DNA of 64,000 nt from CAZAQV01 sp964487255 (GCA_964487255.1 CAZAQV010000021.1:1-64000), one strand, 5' to 3'; counted from the stretch's first letter, positions 1-9,221 are shown. Numbers and translations: made by a program. The notes: generated by a model not told the origin, from the sequence alone.

Positions 1-53
1 CCGCCATCTGATCGGTTTCAAACGCTTTTTCGACTTATGTTGAACCCTGAGGC

Positions 54-101
54 TAGCAGCAAATCGATGCTTGCGACGCGGAGCCGCGAAGAGCCAGAGG
101 T
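54..101 (+). repeat. Partial copy of the intergenic hairpin repeat
   Basis: Right half of the family found at 24871-24949 and 55924-56003: a GCAAATCG arm, then ATGCTTGCGACGCG, then GCGAAGAGCCAGAG. The left arm is not recognisable here. The GCGAAGAGCC box (86-95) ends 10 nt from the slt stop codon (106-108 on the minus strand). The first ~50 bases of the window hold nothing else recognisable. Confidence 0.7.
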
Positions 102-105
102 AGAG

Positions 106-2583
106 CTAGAAAGCGATTTCGTCGACGCTGGGGTGCGGCAAACGGGTGGGGAACTGCTCCATGCCCAGGCCGATCTGCGCGCGATACGCCTGGTAGTGGG
201 TGGTCACGCGGCGCACATACCGATGCGTCTCGCGAAACGGAATCTGTTCGAGGAAGGCGTCAAGCGGCATGTCTTCGCCGTGCATGCTGAGCCAACGGCG
301 AACGTTGTGGGGGCCACCGTTGTACGAAGCGACTGCCAGCGGTAGGCGACCGTCGAAACGCTCGATGAGCGATGCCAGGTACCAGGCCGCAAACGTGAGG
401 TTGGTCTCGGGGTCGAGCAAGTCCGCGGCGGTAAAATCGTGATAGCCAAGCTGGTCAGCAATGAGTCGTCCGGTCCGCGGCATGATCTGCATCAGTCCCA
501 CTGCGCCGGCATGCGAAACGATGCGCCGCTGATAGACGCTCTCGACGCGCATGACAGCGAAGAGCAAGTTCGGGTCGATGCCGTTTTGCTCAGCGACCCG
601 CGTGACCAACTTCGAGTACGCGCGTGGACGCGCTTTAACTCGGCTCCATCCCCCAAAACCTGCGGCCGTTCCCTCGTCCCCAAGAACGTGCGCGATGTCC
701 GCGATCGTGGTGCGTTGCGCGAAGGCCAATTTCGCGCGTGCACGCCGAAGCTTGCGTGGCACGAACTCCTGACGCCGAGACTTGCCGCGATAGACGGCCT
801 CGATGCCCGCACGAAGTAGCGGTCGTCCGACCGCAAAGCGCCATGCAAGGTAGGCCTCATGAAGCTCGTTTGCTGCGCGCTCTGCATCGCCGAGCGAAAG
901 AAACGCCGCCGCCCGCTCGAACCATGGATAGGCCTCGCCGTGCTCTTCGGCGAGCCGCAGGAGCTGCTCCCGCATGACGCTGGGCGGAAGCTGCAACTGT
1001 GCCTTCTTTCTGGCTGCCTCAGGTCGACCTTGTCCCAGGGCCGCGGCACCGACCCCTGCCATGCCCAGCCCCGCCACACGGGCGCTTCCGGCGGGAGGCG
1101 GCGGGCTATGTCCATTGCGCGCAGCAGACACAACGTCGAGTCGCAGCCGCGACCACATTGCATAGTAACGAGTCTCCGTTTGGTCCTGCTCGACGACGTC
1201 GTGATAGAGCTTTTCCGCCTCGTCCCAACGCTCAAGGCGCTCAAGTGCGCGCCCGAGGTGATAGCTCACACCCGGCTCAAGCCGGCGAACGCCGACCAGC
1301 GGCCTAAAAATATCGATCAGAATCTCATCATCTCCGGAACCGATCGCCAAGAGTGCGGCCTCGTACTTGTTGGCAGGCCCGAAGCGGCTTGAGTCGCGCA
1401 CCGCGCGAAGCGCGCGATCCAAATCCTCCTGGAGACCCGCACGCGCAGCAACCTCGATAATCTTCACGGTGCGAAACGGTGGCAATGCGCCCCAGTTTGA
1501 GCTTCCGTTTGTGAGCAGGTGTATTTCACGTTTCGCGGTGCTCTTTTCTCGCGCGTCGGCAGCTTCCGCTGCGGCCTCTGCGCGACCCAAGTCCCGTTCG
1601 TCGAGCTCGTCGACGTTCGCTCCGCGCACCGCGCGATGATGTCGTTGCACCTCATCCCAACGCCCCTCGACCGTCGCGATACGTGCAGCGGCAAGATGCA
1701 CGCGCGCACGCAGGCTGGGTTCGAGCTTGTCCTCTCCCAAAAGGGCCGCGACCTCAAGGCGGGCCAAGTCCATCGGCCCCTGGCGAACCAGTCGTTCAGC
1801 TCGGTCGACCTTTTGCGCGGTCGAGTAGTGCGGAATTCGCACCCCGCGCTCACTAAGTGCTTCAAGCTCTCGCCGCGCCTCTGCCGCGAACGGGCTCCCG
1901 GGGTGCTCGAGGTCGATGGCACGAAAAACACGCACGGCTTGTGAAAACCGATTGCGACGCGAATACATCGCACCGCGCTCGAGCTGGAGCGCGAGCACCT
2001 CGGGCAGAGCAGCGTAGCGGTTCTGCAGTCTGCGAAATAGACGCTCGGCGTCGCCACGACCGGACCGGAACGCGCAGCGCACCTCGGCGACATCGGAAAT
2101 AGTTCGCAAAGCACTGTCGATAGTGCCCTGCGCGACTCGCGCGAACTCGGGGCAGGCGTGTCGGTGGTCCCCACGCTCCATCTGAACGAGTGCCCGCCGG
2201 TACCGGATGTGATCGTCAAGGCTGGGGAAACGTTCGGCAATGAACTCAAGTCCGATCAGCGCCTCATCAAGCCTTCCCTCGCTCAGCAGCGAATCGAACT
2301 TCTCCCAATGTCGAACCGCTGTGCTGTGTTGCGTGTCCTGCAACGGTTCGTAAAAACTGGCACTCGCTTCCGTATAAGATGGCGGCGCATTAAGCGGTCG
2401 CGCCATCACTTCGGGCAGGTCCGCACGACAAATCAGAGCAGCCTGCGCGCGGGCCGAAACGGGGCTGAAAAAAGCATAAAGCAATCCGCCCACTAGGATC
2501 GGAAATCGCCATGCTCCTCGCTTTTGCACAGCTTTAAGTGTGGGGTAACTCGAACCAAATCGCAAAGAAGCTCCGTAACGCAT
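106..2583 (-). CDS. slt: Soluble lytic murein transglycosylase (Slt-type), TPR-rich
   Basis: 825 aa. A basic N-terminus and hydrophobic stretch ending near SARAQA (about residue 48) look like a Sec signal, so it probably acts in the periplasm. The long middle is helical and TPR-like, as in Slt70 superhelices. The C-terminal ~170 residues are a typical SLT catalytic domain: the general-acid Glu lies in AVMRVES (about 681), followed by GLMQIMP and AVASYNGGP. The family cleaves peptidoglycan glycan strands to 1,6-anhydroMurNAc products. The first possible start is GTG at 2586 with ATG directly after it; I use the ATG, but no clear ribosome site is visible, and an internal GTG (VQKRGAWRFP) would also give a normal signal peptide. 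Monocistronic, 150 bp after the DUF4340 gene. Confidence 0.9.
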   Translation of the reverse strand: MRYGASLRFGSSYPTLKAVQKRGAWRFPILVGGLLYAFFSPVSARAQAALICRADLPEVMARPLNAPPSYTEASASFYEPLQDTQHSTAVRHWEKFDSLLSEGRLDEALIGLEFIAERFPSLDDHIRYRRALVQMERGDHRHACPEFARVAQGTIDSALRTISDVAEVRCAFRSGRGDAERLFRRLQNRYAALPEVLALQLERGAMYSRRNRFSQAVRVFRAIDLEHPGSPFAAEARRELEALSERGVRIPHYSTAQKVDRAERLVRQGPMDLARLEVAALLGEDKLEPSLRARVHLAAARIATVEGRWDEVQRHHRAVRGANVDELDERDLGRAEAAAEAADAREKSTAKREIHLLTNGSSNWGALPPFRTVKIIEVAARAGLQEDLDRALRAVRDSSRFGPANKYEAALLAIGSGDDEILIDIFRPLVGVRRLEPGVSYHLGRALERLERWDEAEKLYHDVVEQDQTETRYYAMWSRLRLDVVSAARNGHSPPPPAGSARVAGLGMAGVGAAALGQGRPEAARKKAQLQLPPSVMREQLLRLAEEHGEAYPWFERAAAFLSLGDAERAANELHEAYLAWRFAVGRPLLRAGIEAVYRGKSRRQEFVPRKLRRARAKLAFAQRTTIADIAHVLGDEGTAAGFGGWSRVKARPRAYSKLVTRVAEQNGIDPNLLFAVMRVESVYQRRIVSHAGAVGLMQIMPRTGRLIADQLGYHDFTAADLLDPETNLTFAAWYLASLIERFDGRLPLAVASYNGGPHNVRRWLSMHGEDMPLDAFLEQIPFRETHRYVRRVTTHYQAYRAQIGLGMEQFPTRLPHPSVDEIAF

Positions 2584-2668
2584 CACGTCGAATTAGACGC
2601 GCCAGCGGCCCACAATCTTCGAACACTCCGAAAAGCTCTGCTTTCACCGTCGACGCCCATGTATGCAA

Positions 2669-2688
2669 ACGTATGTGGACACATACGT
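2669..2688. promoter_or_regulatory. Perfect operator-like palindrome upstream of slt
   Basis: ACGTATGTGGACACATACGT has 9-bp arms around a 2-nt spacer and lies about 85 bp upstream of the slt start, in the 150-bp gap after the DUF4340 gene. The size and symmetry suit a dimeric transcription factor. I do not recognise the motif, and a role as a hairpin in the upstream transcript is equally possible. Confidence 0.45.
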
Positions 2689-2733
2689 GCACACAGAAAG
2701 ACCTCGGTGTGCGCCCAATTCGCAGCGCGATCG

Positions 2734-3843
2734 CTAGATGGGTGGATGCCCAGTTGGCAGGTCTTCGGGCTTGGGCTGTGGGGGCGCCTCGGGGATCTCC
2801 TCGAGTCCGAGAATCATCGGAAGGTCACCCTCAACTTGACGTCCGACCGAGTTGAGGACGCGAACCCACGCGCGCGTCGAGGTCGACTTGGCGTAATAAT
2901 CTGCCTTGTCTTTGCCAAGCCGAGCCAGCTCGATCTCGTCGAGCACCTTGCCGTCCTCATCGAGGTAGCGAAGCGTCGCAACCGTCTCAAGCGTCGCGTC
3001 TTCGGGCTCTGGTGGTTGGGCGCCGGCGTCTGGTGCGAGAGCGGGCTTGGGCGCATCACTTTTCTCGTCGCCGGGCTTTTGGTCGGGTTTGAGATACTCA
3101 GAAATCGACAGGCGGCCGACCCGGTTGAGCCAGTTTCCGTACAGCTCGTTGCGTTGGTCGGGCTTGGCCGAGTTGACCCACTCCGCCTTCTTGGAGTCCA
3201 GACGATTGTGGTGCAGAAGCTTCGCCTTCGCACCAAGCGCCTCGACCTCCAAGTTCGCAACATCGCGCTCTTCGTGCTCAGAAAGCTTCCGCTGCATGAG
3301 TTGCGACTCGGCGCGCTCAACCTTGTCGATCAGGTCTCGACGAACGAGATAAACCGGTCCGCCACCCTGTTTGCGAACGTAGCGATCGCCCGAACCAGAC
3401 GCCGCGATACCAACCTCAAACGTGTGAACCTTTTTTCCGCACGTGAGCTCAAACGAAGTCTTCGAGCTGGCGAGCTCCACTTCTTTGGCCAACTCGTCGT
3501 CTACCTCACCGAGGTTTCGGACAGCACGCATTGGAGCAGCCAGCTTGAAGTACTCGTCAATCTTCGACGAGACGGCAAACTCGGTGACCTTCTTGTCTCC
3601 CTTGTCCGGCGTCCGGATCGCCGTGCCCCACCAAAAAGCATCGTCTCCCGACTTGCGCTTGGCGATTTCGAACGTGCCCTTGTCGGTGGCCACCTTGATC
3701 GAACTCAGCTCATCGGGCTCGCAATCGATCACGACGACCGAAGACTCATCCACCTCTTCGGCACCCTCGGGGTTACTCCACACGTTGTACGCAGCGCCCA
3801 GGCCGAGCACGGCCAAAACCAGATGTGCGATCACAGCCTTCAT
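2734..3843 (-). CDS. DUF4340-like protein, last gene of a Gld-type ABC operon
   Basis: 369 aa with a single N-terminal hydrophobic segment (IAHLVLAVLGLGAAYNVW) that probably anchors a large periplasmic part. The mix of short beta segments (VVVIDCEPDELSSIKVATDKGTFEI, KVHTFEVGIAASGSGDRYVR, PVYLVRRDLIDKV) resembles DUF4340, a family usually encoded beside GldG-type ABC genes. The C-terminus is Pro/Glu-rich. Its ATG overlaps the stop of the upstream GldG-like gene (ATGA), implying translational coupling. Its biochemical role is unknown; the family association rests on recognition of the pattern and on context. Confidence 0.75.
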   Translation of the reverse strand: MKAVIAHLVLAVLGLGAAYNVWSNPEGAEEVDESSVVVIDCEPDELSSIKVATDKGTFEIAKRKSGDDAFWWGTAIRTPDKGDKKVTEFAVSSKIDEYFKLAAPMRAVRNLGEVDDELAKEVELASSKTSFELTCGKKVHTFEVGIAASGSGDRYVRKQGGGPVYLVRRDLIDKVERAESQLMQRKLSEHEERDVANLEVEALGAKAKLLHHNRLDSKKAEWVNSAKPDQRNELYGNWLNRVGRLSISEYLKPDQKPGDEKSDAPKPALAPDAGAQPPEPEDATLETVATLRYLDEDGKVLDEIELARLGKDKADYYAKSTSTRAWVRVLNSVGRQVEGDLPMILGLEEIPEAPPQPKPEDLPTGHPPI

Positions 3844-5759
3844 GCGGCCTCCTTGTTCTCAACTTGGTCTTCATCAGGCGTCTTGACGTCCGCTTGCGGA
3901 TCGCGTCCGGTCGGTTTGCGCCGCCGCTTACGCCGGGTCGCCACCCACGCTCCGAGGGCAAAAAGTGGCAAAGGAATACCCAAGGTCGTGCCATAGAACC
4001 AAAGCTTGTCTTCTTCACGCGTATGCTGGATTGGCACGTCCTCTTCCGAAGTCGGGGCGCCCACGACCTCTTCTTCGCCAAGCAGCCAGATCAACATGTC
4101 GTTGATAACCGCAACGTTGGCGAACATGGGGTGCGAGATGACCTGATCGGACGCAAAGTCCGCGTCCGCGATGATGACGGCGCGCCCCTCGTTCTTCTCC
4201 GCACCTTCACCTTGCGCGCCCGAGGGGGCCACCGTGACCGCTGCCATCATGTTGTACGTTTGTCGCTTCTCTTCAGGGCCTTTTTGATAATCGCCATCAA
4301 GGTCAAGCCAGGCATCGGACGGCCCACGAATCGGAAACACGACCTTCGTACCGGGCGCCTCTTTACCGTTCTTGCGGTCGAGCGCACCGCCCGCCAAAAA
4401 CACGGCAACTGCTCGCCCGCCCGCACGACTCGCAAGCGTGACGGTCGGATGCGACGAAAAAGAGTTTGAAAAGACATTCGTTCGATCCGCGTCCGTCCGC
4501 GTGCGAGGAATGTACTTCTTGTCGCTGGTCAGAACGCCTTCGTGCATCGTGACACCGAGACCTTCGAGCAGCGGCTCCAAGCCGTGTGGGTCACTTGGGT
4601 CGATCATCACGACAAGCCGCCCTCCTTTTCGTACGTAGTCGAGTAGACTGCGTGCCTCTTCCGGTAGAAACGACTTGCGCGGACCCGCCACGAACACCGC
4701 AGGCGCCGCTTCGGGAACCTTCTCCGCCAAGCCCTGCTCCAAGCCGAGGTCACGCACCGTCACGTTGGCCCGCGTGAGGGCCTTGCGCAGCTCGCGTGTC
4801 GACTCTCCGGGTTGCCCCTGCGTGTACGACGCGTCCGAGCGCTCGTCATGTCCCACCGTGAAGTGAATCTCGCGGCGCTGCTTGGTGAGCTTGGTGAAAT
4901 TCTCTTGGAAGCGCTCGTCGAGCGTTTTGAGCTTCCCGCGCGCCGCGGCCAACTCCGTTCCCACTTCAAACGACTTGCCCTGTTGTGTTTCGCCCTCACC
5001 CTTGAGCAGGAGCACGACCCCGTTTCTGCGAACGTTGTGCTTTTTCGCGAGTTTGGGCGCGAGTGCGTGGTCGACAACACGCACCTTAAACTTGTCGCTC
5101 GCTGCGCCGAGCTGGTCGAAGAACGGCTTGGCCTTGAGCAGCACGTCATTGGCCGTGGGATAAAACAGCACCGCTTCGATCGGCTCTCCCAACTTCTTAA
5201 CCATTGATACGGTTGACTCACTCGGCATCGCAGTCTTGAAGTAGCTGAGGTCTTCGCGGACATCGCGTTGTTTGGCGACATAGTTGATCGACACGGCGAA
5301 CACCAGCGCCAGCCCAATCGCGAGCCCGTCGAGACCCGAAGCCCATACGCGACGCAACTCGACCGATTCGGCGACCGGCATCTTGCGATAGGCAAACTCC
5401 ATGAACAGAAGCGCCAAGTAGGCAACGCCGAGCATGGCCGGCCATAAGACGGCAAGCAAAACGATCGACTCCGAACTTTCCGTAACGCCCAAAGTCTCCA
5501 TGCCCCATTCGGTCGTCAGGGCGTACATAGCGAGCCCGAGAAGCACCCCCCCATGCGCAACGAGCAACCACTTTTCAACCCGCTTTGACGCACTTTTCGC
5601 AGAGCTCATTTCTGCGCCCCGCCAAATCGCGGAACCAACAACCGCGGCAAGGCCAAGCCAAAAGAGTCCCGTCCCGGTAACACCATCGGTCAGCACACGA
5701 CGACTCAAGAAAAGGGCGAATAGCCCACCGCTTAGAAGGTATGTCGCAAGGGCGCTCAT
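3840..5759 (-). CDS. GldG-family ABC-associated membrane protein
   Basis: 639 aa. Hydrophobic N-terminal segments (SALATYLLSGGLFALFLSRR, LFWLGLAAVVGSAIW, several more to about residue 150), then a large extracytoplasmic region like the GldG/ABC_transp_aux domain (RREIHFTVGHDERSD; APAVFVAGPRKSFLPEEARSLLDYVRKGGRLVVMIDP), then a C-terminal TM (LGIPLPLFALGAWVATRRKRRR). The frame stays open upstream to 6212, but that part overlaps the permease gene. The ATG at 5759 shares a base with the permease stop (TAATG), so I choose it. In Bacteroidetes GldA/F/G support gliding; in other phyla this cassette has no settled function. Confidence 0.85.
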   Translation of the reverse strand: MSALATYLLSGGLFALFLSRRVLTDGVTGTGLFWLGLAAVVGSAIWRGAEMSSAKSASKRVEKWLLVAHGGVLLGLAMYALTTEWGMETLGVTESSESIVLLAVLWPAMLGVAYLALLFMEFAYRKMPVAESVELRRVWASGLDGLAIGLALVFAVSINYVAKQRDVREDLSYFKTAMPSESTVSMVKKLGEPIEAVLFYPTANDVLLKAKPFFDQLGAASDKFKVRVVDHALAPKLAKKHNVRRNGVVLLLKGEGETQQGKSFEVGTELAAARGKLKTLDERFQENFTKLTKQRREIHFTVGHDERSDASYTQGQPGESTRELRKALTRANVTVRDLGLEQGLAEKVPEAAPAVFVAGPRKSFLPEEARSLLDYVRKGGRLVVMIDPSDPHGLEPLLEGLGVTMHEGVLTSDKKYIPRTRTDADRTNVFSNSFSSHPTVTLASRAGGRAVAVFLAGGALDRKNGKEAPGTKVVFPIRGPSDAWLDLDGDYQKGPEEKRQTYNMMAAVTVAPSGAQGEGAEKNEGRAVIIADADFASDQVISHPMFANVAVINDMLIWLLGEEEVVGAPTSEEDVPIQHTREEDKLWFYGTTLGIPLPLFALGAWVATRRKRRRKPTGRDPQADVKTPDEDQVENKEAA

Positions 5760-6493
5760 TACTGCCACCTTTCGCTTCGAAGCACGCGTGTTGCGGCGAA
5801 CAGCGACGCGTAGATCAGCGTCGAATAGTAGACGAGGTCGCTCACTTGAAGGATGCCCGTCTGAAACGACGAACTCATGAAGTGGCTGTAGTAAGGAGAG
5901 AGATACGCAACGAACTCGCTCAAAGTCTCGCTTTCGACCTTTCGAGCGATGAAGAATGTGAAGTTCAAGACCGCCGCGAAAAGTCCTGCCAGCAAAACCG
6001 CCACAAACGGGTGCTTGGTCAGCGAAGAGGCCAGCATGCCAAGGGCGAGCGTCGAACCGCCAAGCAAGATGAGCCCGAGGTAGCCGGCCGCGATGTGACC
6101 CAAGCTTACCTTGCCGTTGATGAAGATGAGGGCCGGTAGGTAGAGACTGACTAGAATTACGAGCGCGACGAACGCAAACGATGCGAGAAACTTGCCGACC
6201 ACGATTTCCCATTCGCTTATCGGCGAGGTCAAAAGTAGCGTCTGGGTTCCAGCCGCTCGCTCCTCCGCCAGCAACCGCATGGAGAAAAGAGCACCCATGA
6301 CGATCACCGTACCGCCCGCGAACATCAGGTATTGCTCCAGCACCTCTGAAGAGAGACGCGGTTCATCACCGACCGCCCAAACATTGAAGGTCAGCCCGAG
6401 CCAAAGCAGCATCACGCCCCCAATGATATAGCCGCTCGGAGTTCGAAAATACGAACCCAGTTCACGCTTAATGATCAGCAACACATTGTTCAT
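5759..6493 (-). CDS. ABC-2 type permease (GldF-like)
   Basis: 244 aa, about six TM segments. The N-terminus (IIKRELGSYFRTPSGYIIGGVMLLWLGL) and the cytoplasmic loop RLLAEERAAGTQTLLLTSPISEWEIVVGKFLAS are typical of ABC-2 permeases of the GldF/NatB type. It starts in an ATGA overlap with the upstream ATPase gene and ends in a TAATG overlap with the GldG-like gene, so the three are almost certainly co-translated and form one inner-membrane complex. The substrate cannot be read from sequence. Confidence 0.9.
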   Translation of the reverse strand: MNNVLLIIKRELGSYFRTPSGYIIGGVMLLWLGLTFNVWAVGDEPRLSSEVLEQYLMFAGGTVIVMGALFSMRLLAEERAAGTQTLLLTSPISEWEIVVGKFLASFAFVALVILVSLYLPALIFINGKVSLGHIAAGYLGLILLGGSTLALGMLASSLTKHPFVAVLLAGLFAAVLNFTFFIARKVESETLSEFVAYLSPYYSHFMSSSFQTGILQVSDLVYYSTLIYASLFAATRVLRSERWQ

Positions 6494-7602
6494 GCTGCAC
6501 CTCCTGCTTGCGAGTCCTCGCTCTTGTCGTCTTTGGACGCGACGGGTTTGACCGTCTCCGGAGCGCTCCCGTCGGAAACAGAAGCCTCGGCCTTTGGAGG
6601 CGGTGAGGTCACCGCGTCTTTAGCGGGGCGCCGTCGAGGCCCACTCTGATCGGAGCGGCTGAGGTTCACGAAGATACTCTCGAGGTCATCATCGAGACGC
6701 TCCAGGTGAAGGAGCCCCGCCCCTTGTCCGACGAGCTTGCGCACGACTTCTTCGCGCACGTCTTCACTCGCGGTCACCTCGAGCGACCAAACCCCCGCAC
6801 TTCGAACGCCGCTTTCGGTCGCGCCCTCGCGCGCGCTCACGCTGTTGACGGAGTCAACGGTCTCGAGTGCACGTTGCAAGCCTTCGACGTCGCTCGCGTC
6901 CAAGCGAACCTCGAGTGCAATGCGCACGTCGCTGCCGAAGCGCGCGCCGAGCTCGTCTTCCGTCCCTTGCGCGGCGATACGACCTTGGTTGAGCATCAAG
7001 ATGCGGTCGCAGGTTTGCTCGATCTCGGAAAGGATATGCGAGCTGAGCAAAATCGTGTGCTTGCCGTGCAGGCCACGAATGAGCTCGCGCATCTCGACAA
7101 TCTGCACGGGATCGAGCCCCTTGATGGGCTCGTCCAGAATCAACAACGCGGGCTGATGGATGATGGCTTGCGCAATTCCCACGCGCTGCCTGTAGCCGTG
7201 TGAGAGCGTGGCAATCGGTTGGTCCGCGACACCGTCGAGGCCCGCTTCATCGATGACCTGCGGCAAGCGCCGTCTGACCTCGGCGCTGGTCATCTTGCGC
7301 AGCCGCCCAGCAAACGCGAGAAAGTGCTCGACCGTCATCTCATCATAGAGCGGCGGCGTGTCGGGCAAGAAGCCAATAAACTTGCGTATTTCGTGCGGCT
7401 CCGCCTCCGCGTCGAGACCTCGAATGGTCACGCGACCCGAGGTCGGCAAGAGCAAACAAGACAAGATACGCAGCGTCGTTGTCTTGCCCGCACCGTTGAG
7501 CCCGAGGAAACCGACGCACTCACCCTCGCCGATTTCGAAGCTCAAGTCCTCCACAGCGGGGTGGGTCCCGTAATATTTGGCCACCTTATCGACTACAATC
7601 AT
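6490..7602 (-). CDS. ABC transporter ATPase (GldA/NatA-like)
   Basis: 370 aa. Walker A GLNGAGKTT (34-42), signature LSHGYRQRVG (133-142) and Walker B ALLILDEP (152-159) are intact. After the ATPase core comes a ~90-residue regulatory part like the C-terminal domain of GldA/NatA proteins, then a low-complexity Pro/Lys/Ser tail rich in charged residues. First gene of the four-gene operon (ATPase, permease, GldG-like, DUF4340). The ATG at 7602 is the start of the conserved fold. Confidence 0.92.
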   Translation of the reverse strand: MIVVDKVAKYYGTHPAVEDLSFEIGEGECVGFLGLNGAGKTTTLRILSCLLLPTSGRVTIRGLDAEAEPHEIRKFIGFLPDTPPLYDEMTVEHFLAFAGRLRKMTSAEVRRRLPQVIDEAGLDGVADQPIATLSHGYRQRVGIAQAIIHQPALLILDEPIKGLDPVQIVEMRELIRGLHGKHTILLSSHILSEIEQTCDRILMLNQGRIAAQGTEDELGARFGSDVRIALEVRLDASDVEGLQRALETVDSVNSVSAREGATESGVRSAGVWSLEVTASEDVREEVVRKLVGQGAGLLHLERLDDDLESIFVNLSRSDQSGPRRRPAKDAVTSPPPKAEASVSDGSAPETVKPVASKDDKSEDSQAGGAA

Positions 7603-7707
7603 CGCGCAATCGGTACCAAAATCTACGCGCGCGTCAATACTTCGGTTTCAAGCGAGCGGATCCCGCTGAATGCTTGCCGAAAGGTGAGCCCATGACAGAC
7701 TCGCCCG

Positions 7708-7845
7708 ATGCCCAAACGTCGAAGTTTATGGATGCTAGGCGAATTGGCGACCACCCTCGGAGCCGGCCTTTTGGCCTGGGGCTGTAGGTCCGACGCCACT
7801 TGCCCGGCAAGCTTCGTGCTCGAAGGCGGGACTTGTAGCGGTTAG
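7708..7845 (+). CDS. Putative 45-aa lipoprotein upstream of TerC
   Basis: A short reading frame beginning MPKRRSLWML: a basic start, a hydrophobic run and a lipobox-like LLAWGC with the Cys at 26. The remaining 19 residues carry two more cysteines (TCPASFVLEGGTCSG), resembling the small Cys-containing lipoproteins common in this window. It ends 4 nt before the terC ATG. Only reading-frame and signal-peptide logic support it; there is no strong ribosome site. An alternative frame from 7692 gives a 31-residue peptide without such features. Confidence 0.4.
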   Translation: MPKRRSLWMLGELATTLGAGLLAWGCRSDATCPASFVLEGGTCSG

Positions 7846-7849
7846 CCCG

Positions 7850-8596
7850 ATGCTGCAACTACTTTCCGATCCTGAAGCCTGGGTCGCGTTTCTTACGTTG
7901 ACAATGCTGGAGATTGTCCTGGGCATCGACAATATCGTTTTCATCGCCATTCTGACGGCGCGCCTTCCAGACAAGAAACAGCACATCGCGTACCGCGTGG
8001 GCTTGATGGGTGCGATGGTGATGAGACTCTTGCTTCTGCTCGTGATCTCGTGGGTGATGGGACTCACCGAAACACTCTTTACCATCCTCAAGCAGGACAT
8101 TTCGGGCCGAGACATCATCCTCATTGCCGGTGGCCTCTTCTTGATCGGCAAGAGCGCGCACGAGATCTACGGAAAGATGGAGCTCAAAGACGACGGGGTC
8201 GATCCAGAGTCGGCGAACAAGTCGAACCTCGCCAGCATCATTGTCCAAATCATGCTGCTCGATGTCGTGTTTTCGCTCGACTCGGTCATTACGGCAGTGG
8301 GCATGGTTGACGAAATCGCCATCATGGTCGCCGCCATCATCGTGGCCATCCTCATCATGCTTATTTTTGCAGAGCGGATTGGTAACTTCGTCAACGCCAA
8401 CCCGTCGATCAAAGTGCTGGCACTGTCCTTCCTGCTTTTGATCGGGGTCTTGCTCACCGCCGAAGGCTTCGATCAGCACATCAACAAGGGCTACATCTAT
8501 TTTGCGATGGGCTACGCCCTTGTCGTCGAGCTCATTAACATGCGCTGGAGAAAGAAGAGCGCAAGGCAGGAGTCGACGAACACGGGCGCAAGCTAG
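7850..8596 (+). CDS. TerC family integral membrane protein
   Basis: 248 aa, seven or so TM helices. The paired acidic signatures EIVLGIDNIVFIAIL (TM1) and LLDVVFSLDSVITAVGM (about 137-153) are diagnostic of TerC/YoaE/YgdQ proteins. Members are linked to tellurite resistance and, for several bacterial homologues, to manganese export or loading of exported metalloproteins. The length suits the short subfamily without CBS domains. It is followed 10 nt later by a methyltransferase gene in the same direction, probably the same transcript. Confidence 0.92.
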   Translation: MLQLLSDPEAWVAFLTLTMLEIVLGIDNIVFIAILTARLPDKKQHIAYRVGLMGAMVMRLLLLLVISWVMGLTETLFTILKQDISGRDIILIAGGLFLIGKSAHEIYGKMELKDDGVDPESANKSNLASIIVQIMLLDVVFSLDSVITAVGMVDEIAIMVAAIIVAILIMLIFAERIGNFVNANPSIKVLALSFLLLIGVLLTAEGFDQHINKGYIYFAMGYALVVELINMRWRKKSARQESTNTGAS

Positions 8597-8606
8597 GGGA
8601 ACGAAG

Positions 8607-9206
8607 GTGAGCTGGCAGCAGGCATGGAAAGAGGGTCGCACGCCCTGGGACCAAGGCGCATCATCCCCCGTGCTTGCCGAACTGGTGCGCGCCGATGCGG
8701 TACCCCACGGTCGCGGTCTCGTGCCGGGTGCGGGCAGCGGCTACGATGTGCTGACGCTCGCCTCGGATCAGCGCCACGTAGTGGGTATCGACCTTGCCGA
8801 TCACGCGGTGCAGCGCTTCAAAGCGCTTCGCGAACAAGCGGGCATCGACGCGGACATCGCCCAGATGCAGACGGCAGACTTCTTCGAGTACGAAGACGAC
8901 CCATTCGACTTCATTTGGGACTACACCTTCTTGTGCGCCATTGAGCCCGAACAGCGCGCGACGTGGCGAGACCAGGTTGTAGCCCTGCTCAAACCCAGGG
9001 CAGCGCTCTTCGTCTTGGTGTTTCCCACCGTACCGCTTCACGACGATCCCAAGCGGCCTCCTCATGTGCTTTCCGTCGAGCTGGTCGGTGACATCTTAGG
9101 TCCCGAGTTTCGCCTGGAACTCGCGCGCAAGGTCCCGAACAGCATGGGCAATCGGCGAGGCCGCGAGATCCTGACGCGCTGGACGGCGCCCGACCGCGCG
9201 GACTAA
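8607..9206 (+). CDS. TPMT-family SAM-dependent methyltransferase
   Basis: 199 aa. The N-terminal WQQAWKEGRTPWDQG is the thiopurine methyltransferase family signature; GLVPGAGSGYDVLTLA is the SAM-binding glycine loop, GIDLADHAVQRF the acidic strand 2 and FDFIWDYTFLCAIEPEQR the strand 4 region. Bacterial members methylate thiopurines or selenium/tellurium oxyanion products, which would fit the TerC neighbour, but the substrate is inferred only. The frame is open back to 8502 inside terC; the GTG at 8607, preceded by a purine-rich GGGGAACGAAG, gives the normal family N-terminus. Confidence 0.85.
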   Translation: MSWQQAWKEGRTPWDQGASSPVLAELVRADAVPHGRGLVPGAGSGYDVLTLASDQRHVVGIDLADHAVQRFKALREQAGIDADIAQMQTADFFEYEDDPFDFIWDYTFLCAIEPEQRATWRDQVVALLKPRAALFVLVFPTVPLHDDPKRPPHVLSVELVGDILGPEFRLELARKVPNSMGNRRGREILTRWTAPDRAD

Positions 9207-9221
9207 GTCAACGGGTTCAGA

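Noticed and set aside
2524..3996. 490-codon plus-strand frame
   Set aside because: Antisense to the DUF4340 gene, which has a signal-anchor and an operon overlap in its favour.
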